Of a stretch of 64,000 nucleotides of DNA, positions 26,001 through 34,209 are shown one piece after another (positions within the stretch are counted from its first letter, which is position 1; each line of letters opens with the position of its first letter). The translations under genes and the position numbers were made by a program. Origin of the DNA: Pseudonocardia acidicola (GTDB taxonomy: Bacteria > Actinomycetota > Actinomycetes > Mycobacteriales > Pseudonocardiaceae); NCBI RefSeq assembly GCF_012911935.1, contig NZ_JAAXLA010000005.1, positions 102,565 to 166,564 of the forward strand, given 5' to 3'. The notes below the pieces were generated by a model. That model did no database searches, was not told the DNA's origin, and worked only from the letters and a program-made list of their open reading frames with translations.

Positions 26001-29000
26001 ACCGGTGATGTCGGGACCTCTTCCACGTTGACCGCGACCGCCCTCCGGCCGGACGGAAGCCCGCTCCCGGGCACCGAGGTGCAGCTGCGGTACCTGCGTC
26101 ACGACGGCGAACCGGCGAGCATCGTGGTGAACGGCGCGCTCGTGAGCCCGACGATCGGGACCGGTGGCCTGACCGCATGGACCGGCGACGACGGAACCGC
26201 TACGTTCGTCGTGTCGAGCGTGTCCTTCCCGGTGGGGTCCGCGCCCACCGTGTCACTGCACGCCGCGTTCATGCGCCCCGGGGAAGGCGTGCTGCTCAAC
26301 CCGCTCACCGGTCAGCACACCGTCACCCCCGCCCCACCGCTCGTGGTGACGGCGCAGGCCAAGCTGATCGAGGACTACAACTTCGTTCCCGGGCACACGC
26401 TCGACGCCGGCAGCTCGTATCCGACCTGGCGTGTCCTGCTGCGGGTCACCGGGGCCGACGGCCGCGTCCGGCCCCGCGAGCCACTCACCTTGTGGACCGA
26501 GGCGGAGACCGCGCTCAAGCTCCCGGACCGAGTGCACACCGTCAGCGAGGCGATCCCCGTCACGGTGCCCACCGACGAGGCCGGCGAGCTCGGCATCACC
26601 ATCGAGGCGACCACGCTCACCGCTCCGCCGTTGCACGTGCAGGGCAGCTGGATGTCGCGGACCGAGTCGGTGGTCGTACACGCCGACGAGGAAGTGCACC
26701 GGCAGCTGGCCGGCCTCTCGGCCGCCGACCTGACGACGCCGCGGCCGACCGCCTCCGCCCGCCCCGGTGACCCGGTCACGACGGCGCCGCTGCTCGACAC
26801 CGATCGCAGCCGCGACGCCGCGGACGTCGCGACGGTGCTCAACACCCTGATGAACCCGGCCGTACTCGTGCCGAGCACCCCACCAGCGCTGGGCGACGGC
26901 GCGGGGGGCGGTGCCGAGCTCCCGGCCGACGCCGTCTCGGTCCGCCCGGCACGGCGGGGGTGGCCGGTGACGCGCCCGCTGGACCCGGCCTCGCTGCGGG
27001 CCGCGCTCGGCGATGCCGCGGGGGTCATTGTGCAGGTCGGGCCGGACGGGTCGGCGGTGCATGCGCAGCCGTTGCTCACGGCGGCCGAGGTGCAGGCCCA
27101 GCGTGCCGCACTCCCGTCAGCCGCCGAGACCGGTTCGATCCCGCTGGGCGGCATTTGGGACGTCTTCACGTCCACGGTCGACCACGTCGGGGACGCCGCC
27201 AAGACCGCGGTCCACGCGACGGAGGAGACGGCGAAGACCGGCGTCGACGCCGTCACGAACACCGGACAGACCGCGATCGGCGTCGTCACGGACACCACGC
27301 ACACGATCGGGAACACCGCTGTCCAGGGTGCCACCGTCGTCGTGAGCGTTGCCCATCAGGGCGCTGACGCCACCGTCTACGGCGTCCAGGTCACGATCTC
27401 GGCGGCGGGCCAGACGATCGACGCCGTCATCACAACCGTGGAGGAGGCGGCCGCGGTCGTCACCGCTTTCCTGGAGAAGATCGGGGTCGCGGTCCTGAAC
27501 GTGCTGAAGTTCCTGTTCAGCCTGTTCGACTGGGCCGAGATCCTCGCCACGCACCGGGTGCTGAAGGACCTGTTCCACGCGGCGGTCGAGAAGGCCGAGC
27601 AGGTGCTCTCCCCCCACGTAATCGGCGGCACGCTGCACTCGGTCGCGGACATGGTGCACGATGCCGTGGCGCCGTCGGTCCCGACCATGGGCGCGGGCGC
27701 CTCGGCGGCGAGCGACACGGTCGCCGTCAGTGTGGGCGCTCCCGCCGAGCCCTCGCCCTCTGGTGCCCCGCCGTCGATGCCGATGCCCCGCCCGGCGGGA
27801 CACCACGGCCCCGCCACCGAGCCGGCTCCAGTCGCGCCCTCCCCGACGGCGTCGGCCATCGTCGCCGCCACGGGCGGTGTTCAGGCCAAGCTCGTGCAGC
27901 AGCGGGTCATGGCAGGTCTGGATACGTCCGGACCGGGTGACCCGCCGCCGGTCGGTCAGGAAGAGGATGGGGCCGCGACGTCGGATGCCGAGCCGCCCGC
28001 GCTGCCCGACATCACGCCGCTCCTGCAGCTCGCGGCGCTGGTGCCCGACCCCGCGAATTTGCACCTTGACGACCTGCAGAAGATCGGCGACCAGGTACGC
28101 ACGGTGCTCGCGACCGTGCTGAGCGGCGCGCTGGACGGCCTCGCCGACGGCGCGGACGAGGCCCAGGACCTGTTCGTCGGGCTACTCGGAAGCCTCGTGA
28201 GGGTGCTCGACGAGACGATCGAGATACCGTTCGTGTCGGACCTCTACCACTGGCTGACCGGCGAGGACCTCAGCCTCCTCGACGCCTGTTGTCTGGGCGT
28301 AGCCGTGCCGATCAACATCGCGTACGGGGTCGCCACGTTCGCGAGCGGAGACCGGCGTTCGTTCGCGTCCGACGCCGCCGGCCTCGCCGACCTCATCCGC
28401 CCGTCCGCCGCGGCCGGCGACGACCGGCCCGCTCTCGGTGCAGGACCTGCGACCTCGAACGACCTACAGCGGACGGTGTACGCCGCCGAGGTTCTCTACC
28501 TCACGTTCCAATCGCTGTACTCGCTGCTCGGCGTCGGGGTCGACGTGGGCGCCGTGGTGACCGCACTCCAGCGGGGACGGAGCCCACTGGCCGAAGGCAG
28601 GTACGCCCAGGAGGTCGCCGACTTCGGGGTCATCGGGGGCGTCGACAAGTCTCAGGAAGTCAAGGCGATGGCGTTCGTCTTCGCCGCCGTCGCCGGCGCG
28701 ATCGACGCCGGAGTGACGACCGCGCACACGATGCGGCAGCGGTTGCTCGACGCGCAGGCCGGTCATGCGGAGGAGAACCCCGTCACGATCGACATCGACA
28801 CCCGCTGGCTGGAGATCACCGGCTTCGGGTTGGCCCGCGACCTGGCGAAAGCGGCGTGGGGGTACTACAAGTCACGGCGCCCGGCGTTCTACCCGCTTCC
28901 GCGGGACGTCGACCGGACGGGGCCCGTGCTGATGGCGTTGCTGGACTACGCCATCTCCGTCGGGGCACTCATCTACTTCGTCCTCCGGGCCATGAACGTG

Positions 29001-29267
29001 GCCGAGCAGGTCGGGACCCTCCGCACGAGGGGCGTCGACGGCACGGTCGTCGAACAGTACGAGCTCCTCCAGATCCAACGCCTGCTCGAGCTCTTCGCGA
29101 CGGCGCTGGGATTCGGGTACAACGACTTCACGGTCCGCAAACTGGAGGCAAGCGCGGGGCCGGAGGTCGTCGTCGTGCTCTACGACTCGCTGACCCTGAC
29201 CAGGTTGGGGCTGCGCGTCACCGCCACGACGCTGCACGGCGTCGCCGTCTTCCAGAAGGGGTCGTGA
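23013..29267 (+). CDS. Giant papain-like peptidase, beta-propeller, LamG protein
   Basis: 2084 residues. Residues 1-255 form a C1 (papain-like) peptidase: Gln52 and Cys58 in DQGRMNDCTAHA, His208 in GGHALLAVGYDD, Asn226 in VRNSWGATWGDGGF. An Ala-rich helical stretch (285-350) leads to a PQQ-like propeller (about 375-745), a LamG/concanavalin-like domain (about 778-975, RWHHVVVV), an invasin-type Ig domain (about 987-1110) and a further beta domain to about 1230. The rest is long amphipathic helix (1379-1550), Pro-rich linker, and helical parts with hydrophobic segments near 1758-1778 and 1976-1997. There is no signal peptide. All catalytic residues are present. Function unknown; a surface-acting protease, effector or adhesin is possible. 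Confidence 0.85.
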   Translation: MIDPGTPSLTVRPSRPDYRDYVFTPSVDQLAATSAYVDLRTRPELFPPVYDQGRMNDCTAHAMAAALHVVLKRQQARDVAPLSRLFIYYNERKDEGTLGQGLYGRPVQMRDCLQSVAKVGCCPEELWPYQIEALDRPPPAPLYVVAARRRVTTYERVVQDLDHLKACLWSGFPFVFGIRMFSGFPAYGSSGVAEVPVPAPTERPLGGHALLAVGYDDRRQVFIVRNSWGATWGDGGFAYLPYRYLTDPYLSFDHWVVSAVSDDPETTEAPPRVADEPGATVPSPVAGPAEGSVTSAAAVTAAARTSALQAAGTATEAARAAQEAASGALVAAEAAFSAAAAVRAAAAIESLADPSVVPGANGMSDGGPAPEPVPSSKLADLRLEPFTDRWPASDAWTAWTGVAVLGAPVTTTGDLVVAVTDSTAGTTYGVDNRGRQLWRFDLGRACSAPAPAGTTVVVVSDVGVQAVSGATGSAVVVPGFDHLTSSPAPAGTRYPCPAVDGNRIAAASPSGQVCIVDTGANPGTGVVTVSVGPNPTGLAFCPAGLVLVCGDGHDRKLTVVSHDTGEVRSLPVDTDPVCVIGSSVVCLTGGRLARIDASAPTLAAVATAPYDPALVSGLSACPSRDMCVVTTRTGRIAAVAATSLATRWETAMPADDGTPSAGRVHAAAFDDLARVVCVDEGGALVVLDPLTGAVLAVHHLPGAASGPATIAQKAAYVGCSGPAADGRTQAGLHSAVLGRTMALRLGVDAAGRPVSNADASFEVQEPLPGTPAPTGPHMIEAWVNAPAGGGGGGVLAVGPSTSVPGELGLAVTPAGELRYVTRVRPGTGDAPGWPSTAVRAAAGLCDDRWHHVVVVQPVDGPVTVLVDGALTPAVAETTITPAPTRISDARPVRLGALLGEDLSPETPFHGLVGQVRLWSVARSPREVTDGAPQAMSPADETGPSVCWDVTGGLPADMTGGTPVGAVETRGWLLTDLPTETPARPTLTVAAAVTASGTGDVGTSSTLTATALRPDGSPLPGTEVQLRYLRHDGEPASIVVNGALVSPTIGTGGLTAWTGDDGTATFVVSSVSFPVGSAPTVSLHAAFMRPGEGVLLNPLTGQHTVTPAPPLVVTAQAKLIEDYNFVPGHTLDAGSSYPTWRVLLRVTGADGRVRPREPLTLWTEAETALKLPDRVHTVSEAIPVTVPTDEAGELGITIEATTLTAPPLHVQGSWMSRTESVVVHADEEVHRQLAGLSAADLTTPRPTASARPGDPVTTAPLLDTDRSRDAADVATVLNTLMNPAVLVPSTPPALGDGAGGGAELPADAVSVRPARRGWPVTRPLDPASLRAALGDAAGVIVQVGPDGSAVHAQPLLTAAEVQAQRAALPSAAETGSIPLGGIWDVFTSTVDHVGDAAKTAVHATEETAKTGVDAVTNTGQTAIGVVTDTTHTIGNTAVQGATVVVSVAHQGADATVYGVQVTISAAGQTIDAVITTVEEAAAVVTAFLEKIGVAVLNVLKFLFSLFDWAEILATHRVLKDLFHAAVEKAEQVLSPHVIGGTLHSVADMVHDAVAPSVPTMGAGASAASDTVAVSVGAPAEPSPSGAPPSMPMPRPAGHHGPATEPAPVAPSPTASAIVAATGGVQAKLVQQRVMAGLDTSGPGDPPPVGQEEDGAATSDAEPPALPDITPLLQLAALVPDPANLHLDDLQKIGDQVRTVLATVLSGALDGLADGADEAQDLFVGLLGSLVRVLDETIEIPFVSDLYHWLTGEDLSLLDACCLGVAVPINIAYGVATFASGDRRSFASDAAGLADLIRPSAAAGDDRPALGAGPATSNDLQRTVYAAEVLYLTFQSLYSLLGVGVDVGAVVTALQRGRSPLAEGRYAQEVADFGVIGGVDKSQEVKAMAFVFAAVAGAIDAGVTTAHTMRQRLLDAQAGHAEENPVTIDIDTRWLEITGFGLARDLAKAAWGYYKSRRPAFYPLPRDVDRTGPVLMALLDYAISVGALIYFVLRAMNVAEQVGTLRTRGVDGTVVEQYELLQIQRLLELFATALGFGYNDFTVRKLEASAGPEVVVVLYDSLTLTRLGLRVTATTLHGVAVFQKGS

Positions 29268-29600
29268 GAGACCTGCAGGCTGTGCCGCGGTCGCCTCCCG
29301 GCCACGATGGACGGCCGCGGAGCTGCGGCCAGGCGCCCGACCACACCGGCGCCGCTAGGCTGGTCGGGGGTGCTCCAGCGCAAAGGCCGCGACGTACCCC
29401 CACCACAACGATGGGCCTGAATCGGAGCCTGCCCCGTCTAGCCCAAATCTTCGGCGACTATGCCGTTCTACCGATGCGAACTCGGTCACGCAGCGCCAGC
29501 AACGCGGCTGATCAGGGTTGCGAGCCTGTCTCCTGATCGGCGCCGTCACCGGCACGCCACCTCCGGCTACCCGGCCCTTCCGCGGGCGGCGCGGTCCGGC
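29268..29600. other. Intergenic region, no gene seen
   Basis: Lies between the end of the giant-protein gene and the convergent DUF6624 gene. Open frames here are antisense or run-through; no stem-loop terminator with a T-run was found. Confidence 0.55.
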
Positions 29601-30176
29601 CTACGCGTCTTCGGGAGGTGGCTGGCGCATCAGCTCCAGGTGCTTGGACATCGGGTCGAGGCCAACGGCTGCGCGGCGTTGATCGACGCTGTCGGGATCG
29701 CGGAGGTGCTCCGGCCGGTACTCGCCGCCGACCATCGTCATCTGTGACCCGTAGACCTGGCTCTCGCCCTCGGCGAGCAGAACCCGGTCGGTCAGATACG
29801 CGATGTGGCTCGGGGATACCTCGGTCTCCGGTGCGGCTCGCATCAGGTCGAGGCAGCGGCGCTGCAGCGTCGGGTCCTGATCGGCATGCTGGGCCAGCAG
29901 CCACGCGGCGAGAGCGCCGTCCTCTCCGACCAGCGACCGGCCCGGCCAACCCCGCCGGTTGACCAACTCGCCGAGCCAGCGGGTGTTGTCCCGGTCGACG
30001 TCCTCGAGGCGGGCCAGGATCTCCTGCTCCTCGGGAAGAAGGTCGGCCGGCCGCAGGATCCCGCCGGCGGCCTTGTCGAATAGCGCTTTGCCAGCCCGCC
30101 CTGCCTGCCGGTCCAGGTCCAGCCTGCGGAGCAACTCCTCGCGCAGCGCGGCGTCACCGACCGGCCTGCCCACCAT
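29601..30176 (-). CDS. DUF6624 family protein
   Basis: 191 residues of the DUF6624 family, recognised by NRRGWPGRSLVGEDGALAAW followed by LLAQHADQDPTLQRR, and the tail HIAYLTDRVLLAEGESQVYG. The protein is soluble and helical. Its function is unknown. It is preceded by a decayed DNA ligase segment and convergent with the giant-protein gene. Confidence 0.82.
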   Translation of the reverse strand: MVGRPVGDAALREELLRRLDLDRQAGRAGKALFDKAAGGILRPADLLPEEQEILARLEDVDRDNTRWLGELVNRRGWPGRSLVGEDGALAAWLLAQHADQDPTLQRRCLDLMRAAPETEVSPSHIAYLTDRVLLAEGESQVYGSQMTMVGGEYRPEHLRDPDSVDQRRAAVGLDPMSKHLELMRQPPPEDA

Positions 30177-30288
30177 CAGGCGACCCTCGCCGAGCCAGGC
30201 GCACGGGGAAGGCCGACGTCCGGATCGACGTCGACTTTGCCCGACGCCCGGGCGAGGCGTGGTCGTGTCGCCATCGGTCCTGTTCCCT

Positions 30289-30585
30289 TTCAGGCCGGTG
30301 GGTCGAGGACGGGCACATCACCGGGACGCAGGTCGGCCCGTACCCGGACGTAGCGGTGGCGTGGCGCCACCGGTCCTGCTCGAAGGAGGTGTCGACGCCG
30401 AGCTCGACGACCGTGGTCGGGGCGACCTGGACGTAGTCGAGGGGTTCGCTGGGGCGCTGCCCGAACCTGCTCGACGGGATCGTGGCCGGCCACGGGTGGC
30501 GCGCGGTAGCGGCGGCGGAGCACCCAGTCCGTGCCAGGGCGAGGTGATCTTCCATGGCCTGCACCGGCTGGCCACGGGCAAGACC
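30289..30585 (-). pseudogene. ATP-dependent DNA ligase C-terminal remnant
   Basis: One frame gives HPWPATIPSSRFGQ and LDYVQVAPTTVVELGVDTSF to EQDRWRH; a second frame continues RYVRVRADLRPGDVPVLDPP and stops. Together they match the C-terminal end of actinomycete ATP-dependent DNA ligases of the LigC/LigD type, as I remember it. The frameshift is near 30360 and the adenylation domain is absent, so it is debris of an ancestral gene. Confidence 0.6.
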
Positions 30586-30716
30586 CACGTGGCCGGCGCG
30601 ACGAGCGGCCGCTCACGGTCGAGTCGATCGAGTCCACGGTGTCGCCCGGGAGGTCCAAGTCACTTTCGTTTTTTTCGATTAGCGGTACGATGGGCATCGG
30701 CGAAAGGGGATACGCC

Positions 30717-31178
30717 ATGACACGAACGTTCCACGATCGAACAGTGATGCCACCGGAAGAGACCGAGTCGCTGACCAAGATGGTTGCGGCCTTCCGCGAC
30801 GAGGGAAAGGCCGCCCTCGTCGGGCCGGATGACGTGCGCTGGGACCTGCCCGCGGAGGCATATCGGGTGCTCAAGGAGGTGCTACAGGCGATGGCTAAGG
30901 GCTTGGCGATCACTGTCGTGCCGCAGCACACGATGCTGACCACGCAGGAGGCTGCCGACATGCTCGGCATCTCCCGCCCGACACTGGTGAAGTTGCTGGA
31001 GAGCGGGGAGATCCCGTTCGAGCCGCGAGGCCGTCACCGCCGGTTGTTGCTGGCCGACGTACTCGACTACCAGGAGCGGGTGCGGGTGGAGCGCAAGAAG
31101 CAGCTCACCGCGATGGTCGACGAGGCCGGAGAGCACGACCTGTACGCCGCTACCGCGACTCCGCGACCGACTCGATAG
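30717..31178 (+). CDS. Antitoxin with excisionase/MerR-type helix-turn-helix
   Basis: 153 residues. The centre has a winged helix DNA-binding domain of the excisionase type (TTQEAADMLGISRPTLVKLL at 75-94, then GRHRRLLLADVLDYQ). It starts at the ATG at 30717 after GAAAGGGG. A PIN-domain gene follows 12 bases downstream in the same direction, the standard arrangement of a type II toxin-antitoxin pair. The antitoxin would bind the toxin with its polar ends and repress the shared promoter. Confidence 0.8.
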   Translation: MTRTFHDRTVMPPEETESLTKMVAAFRDEGKAALVGPDDVRWDLPAEAYRVLKEVLQAMAKGLAITVVPQHTMLTTQEAADMLGISRPTLVKLLESGEIPFEPRGRHRRLLLADVLDYQERVRVERKKQLTAMVDEAGEHDLYAATATPRPTR

Positions 31179-31190
31179 GACGACGTTCCG

Positions 31191-31751
31191 TTGGCGTTCC
31201 CGGCCTTCCTCGACACCTGCGTGCTCTTCCCGCAGTACCTGAGCGACACCCTGCTCACGCAGGCTGACGCACGAACGTTCAGGCCGCTGTGGTCACGGGG
31301 CGTGCTGGACGAGTTGGGCCGGGCGCTCGCCCGCGAGACGCAGATGACCCCGGCGCAGGTAGAGCACCGCCTCGGCCGCATGCAGGCCGCCTTCCCGGAC
31401 GCCGAGGTCGAGGGCTACGAGCACCTGATCGATGGCATGACCAACGACGAGAAGGACCGGCACGTGCTGGCCGCGGCGGTGCGCGGCAACGTCGAGGTGC
31501 TGGTCACGTTCAACATCAAAGACTTCCCGAAGTCCGCGCTCAAGCCCTTCGACATCAACGCCGTGACCCCGGACGACTTCCTGCTCGACCAGCTCGACCT
31601 CTATCCGGCGCTGGTCATGAACTGCCTGCACGAGCAGGTGAACCGCTACGTGCACATCAACGGTCCGATGCAGGTCGTCGACCTGCTGCGGCCACTGGAG
31701 CGCGCCGGAGTGCCGCGGTTCGCCGACGAGGTCCGGCGGCACCTGCTCTGA
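31191..31751 (+). CDS. PIN-domain toxin (putative RNase)
   Basis: 186 residues of the PIN fold with the acidic metal-binding residues in place: Asp8 (AFLDTCVL), Glu41 (VLDELGRAL), Asp89 (NDEKDRHVLAAAV) and Asp111 (TFNIKDFP). PIN toxins are Mg-dependent RNases that cut tRNA, rRNA or mRNA. The start is TTG, with AGGACG before it, which would keep toxin output below that of the antitoxin. It is longer than VapC (about 130 residues) and belongs to the larger PIN_3-like group with a helical tail. Confidence 0.83.
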   Translation: MAFPAFLDTCVLFPQYLSDTLLTQADARTFRPLWSRGVLDELGRALARETQMTPAQVEHRLGRMQAAFPDAEVEGYEHLIDGMTNDEKDRHVLAAAVRGNVEVLVTFNIKDFPKSALKPFDINAVTPDDFLLDQLDLYPALVMNCLHEQVNRYVHINGPMQVVDLLRPLERAGVPRFADEVRRHLL

Positions 31752-31964
31752 CGGCGCGCCGCCCCGGCCTCGACGGTCTCGGCCAGACGATCGTCGTGCC
31801 CGGGCCGGGCACGGCGTCACTGCCCTCGGCCCGGGTGGCTCCCGGCTGCTCTTCCGCCACACGGTCGAGGTCCGAGGTGGGTGTGCGGTACGCAGTCATG
31901 AGGCGGCGGCGCTGTCCCGAGCGGCGGGACGGCGTCACCGCTTCGCGGTGGTGGGGCTGTCGCG

Positions 31965-32486
31965 CTAGTGGTCCTTGCCCCACTTCCACAGTGCCCGGTC
32001 GAGGGTGCGCAGGTCCGCTCCAGTCCGGTTGGCCAGCTCGCGACAGAGCTGCAGGTAGGCCGGATAGCTGGGCCAGGTGTCCAGCTCCCCGTGCGCTCGC
32101 AGGGTCTTGATCGCGAGGACGTCGATCACCGTGAAGCGGTCCGGGTGCACAACGGTGAGCAGCGCACTGGCCATAGGGTCCAGGACCCCGGCAAGCAGCC
32201 GCAGGACGCGGTGGGCCAGGTGGTCCGGTGCCGTGAGCCCCAGCCTGGTGATGGCCTCGACGTCCTCGGCGGTGTTGCGCCGCATGTACCCGGTCGCGCG
32301 GGTCGCCTTCCATCGGCCGACGACGAGCAGTTCGTCCATCGTGTAGTGCCCGCGGGCGGCGACGGCGGGCCCGATCTCGTCGAGGACACGGCGGTCGCTG
32401 GTGATCGGGTACCGCTCGCTCCAGTGGCGGACGAACTCAGTATCGATCTTCGCGCCGGGGCCCGTAGCGGTGGTCGATGCAGTCAT
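31965..32486 (-). CDS. Conserved hypothetical protein, HhH-like helical fold suspected
   Basis: 173 residues, helical. The segment LLAGVLDPMASALLTVVHPD followed by RFTVIDVLAIKTLRAHGEL resembles small actinomycete proteins whose pattern (xxVASAILTVxxPxxFxVxDVR) suggests a DNA-glycosylase-like helical fold. That is a weak, remembered similarity, and no catalytic residue can be named. The ATG at 32486 follows GGAGGTGTCC, an excellent ribosome site, and is preferred over one four codons earlier. It is convergent with the PIN toxin gene. Confidence 0.65.
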   Translation of the reverse strand: MTASTTATGPGAKIDTEFVRHWSERYPITSDRRVLDEIGPAVAARGHYTMDELLVVGRWKATRATGYMRRNTAEDVEAITRLGLTAPDHLAHRVLRLLAGVLDPMASALLTVVHPDRFTVIDVLAIKTLRAHGELDTWPSYPAYLQLCRELANRTGADLRTLDRALWKWGKDH

Positions 32487-32776
32487 GGACACCTCCATTC
32501 CGAGGCGACCATTAGAGCGGTGCGGGCGGTGGCCCCTATGAGTCCGCCCTGCGGTCGCGCCGATCGGGCCGGCGCCGGGTCGGCATGACGCCAGGCAGCC
32601 CCGGGGCGGTCCGCTACAGCGCCTGCACCCCGCTGATGATCATGTCGGGCCTGCTGCATGCTCCAAGCCGACGCAGAGGTGTTCGCCCCTCCAGTACGGA
32701 TGCCTGAACCGGGAGCCGGCCCCGGCGCCGACGACCGGCCGTTTGCATGGCCTGGGCGCCGGTGCCAGTAGTCAGG

Positions 32777-33262
32777 TCACTGGGGTGTCTTGCCTTCTGC
32801 TCTGAGCAGGTTGTCGATGATGTCGCTGATCGCGTCCTGGGAGCGGGGCGAGAGGAGTGAGACCCGCAGCATCATCGACTGCACCTTGTCGTCGCGCAGC
32901 GCGATCTGGGTGTGCAGCGCCTCGGCGTCGAGCTCGGGCGGGTCGTCGTCGTAGAAGACCCCGAGGGAGACCCCGAAGAACTGAGCGATCTGCTTGAGGT
33001 AGCGGTGGCTCGGGGTCTCCCGCTCACCGTTGAGGATCTTGAGGATGTAGACCGAGGAGATCTGGCCGCCGTTGTCGTTGATCCAGCGGGCGACCTCGGC
33101 CGCGCTGTACGGCTTGCGGCCCGGCGGGTGGACGGTCTCGAACAGGTAGTTGAGCCGCTCCGGGATCGATCCGCGACGGTTCGGTGCCGGCCGGGTGCGG
33201 CCCCCGTGGGTGTCTGTGACGGCGGCGCTCGTCGGACCCGGTTGTACGCGCTTGCCGGCCAT
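32777..33262 (-). CDS. EspR-like nucleoid-associated XRE regulator
   Basis: 161 residues with strong similarity in layout to mycobacterial EspR: the N-terminal domain reads RLNYLFETVHPPGRKPYSAA, then QISSVYILKILNGERETPSH and IAQFFGVSLGVFYDDD, and a C-terminal dimerisation helix LSPRSQDAISDIIDNLLRAE. EspR binds DNA as dimers of dimers and controls the ESX-1 genes. Start chosen at the ATG at 33262 after AGAGGGGGT; the frame runs back to 33364, but that part lacks similarity. A promoter motif copy lies about 100 bases upstream. Confidence 0.82.
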   Translation of the reverse strand: MAGKRVQPGPTSAAVTDTHGGRTRPAPNRRGSIPERLNYLFETVHPPGRKPYSAAEVARWINDNGGQISSVYILKILNGERETPSHRYLKQIAQFFGVSLGVFYDDDPPELDAEALHTQIALRDDKVQSMMLRVSLLSPRSQDAISDIIDNLLRAEGKTPQ

Positions 33263-33364
33263 GCGGGCCACCCCCTCTGTCGATACGTGGCGGCTACCCC
33301 ACGTCTGCCCTGCACACACTACTGAGCGCAACAACTCCTCCTCCCCCGCCTCTCCCCGACTCAT

Positions 33365-33394
33365 GTATAGCTGATTCTAGCTATGATCGGTACA
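33365..33394 (-). promoter_or_regulatory. Shared promoter-like motif, copy 4 (minus strand)
   Basis: Read on the minus strand: TGTACCGATCAT, ten bases, then AGCTATAC, before the EspR-like gene. The left part GACTGTAC plus GATC is shared base for base with copy 3, and the block spacing is the same as in all copies. Confidence 0.6.
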
Positions 33395-34209
33395 GTCGTA
33401 CGCCGTAAGCGTAGTGGCTACGGCAACAGATCAGACCGTCATCGGACGTACTGAGCAGGGGATTCATGGTGGTCGACGCAGCGCAGGCGGTATCCCTACC
33501 GCCGCCTCGCACCCTCACATCCGGTATAGCCGTGTATCCGCGGCGTGCTGTTGCTGTACGCGTGTTCCGGCCCGGCCGCGGCGGGGTGTCACCCGCTCGC
33601 GCGGCCGCGGCGGCCGGTCGGAGGGCCGATGCGGCGGCGCGCTGAGAGCCGACAACGGCGCCCGGTGCCGCAGGGCCCGCCGATCTGGTGGGACACCGCA
33701 CGCCCGGATCCGACCCCGGGGCCGGACACCGTCACGGCCCTCGCGGCGCCGTGGCCCCCGCCGGTGCCGCCCGAGCACCCGCCGTCCCGTGTCAGGGGCA
33801 TGGCCGCGCGCACGCTTGCCGCAGCCGCGTGCACGCGGTGACCGAACGGGAAGGGCGATCGACGGCCCACTGCGTCGCAGCACCGCCGCCGTCGGCGAGC
33901 GTGGCACGGCGAATGCCGTCTTGCAGGTGAGTCCGCTCTATCGCGGAGACTCACTCGCGATCGATCCGACATCACCGACGACCTTCCAGGCGGCGTCGGA
34001 GTCGGCAGCGATCAGGATGGCCGAGCTTCCGATCCCGCTTCGAGGCGGTATACGCGATCTGGCCGATTTTCGCGATCCCGAAAGCGTCACCTTTCGGAGC
34101 GACTCCTGCCTCATTAGCACAAATGAAGTGGGGTCGCCTTGCGTGCCCTAAGATTGCGCGCTCGGTAGACCGAGTGGGCTACCCTTTCTTGTCGCACTCT
34201 GGAGAGGGT
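33395..34209. other. Long intergenic region
   Basis: About 0.8 kb between the EspR-like promoter and the end of the TetR gene. Apart from one weak small frame at 33629, nothing with coding character was found. It probably marks the right border of the element-like block. Confidence 0.5.
33629..33841 (+). CDS. Possible small Pro-rich protein
   Basis: 70 residues, start ATG 4 bases after GGAGG. The sequence is Arg-rich then Pro-rich (WPPPVPPEHPP) with no family. The ribosome site is the only positive sign and the frame may be spurious. Confidence 0.25.
   Translation: MRRRAESRQRRPVPQGPPIWWDTARPDPTPGPDTVTALAAPWPPPVPPEHPPSRVRGMAARTLAAAACTR

Noticed and set aside
28289..29536. 415-residue plus-strand frame overlapping the giant gene end
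   Set aside because: Arg-rich shadow in another frame of the giant gene, without motifs or ribosome site.
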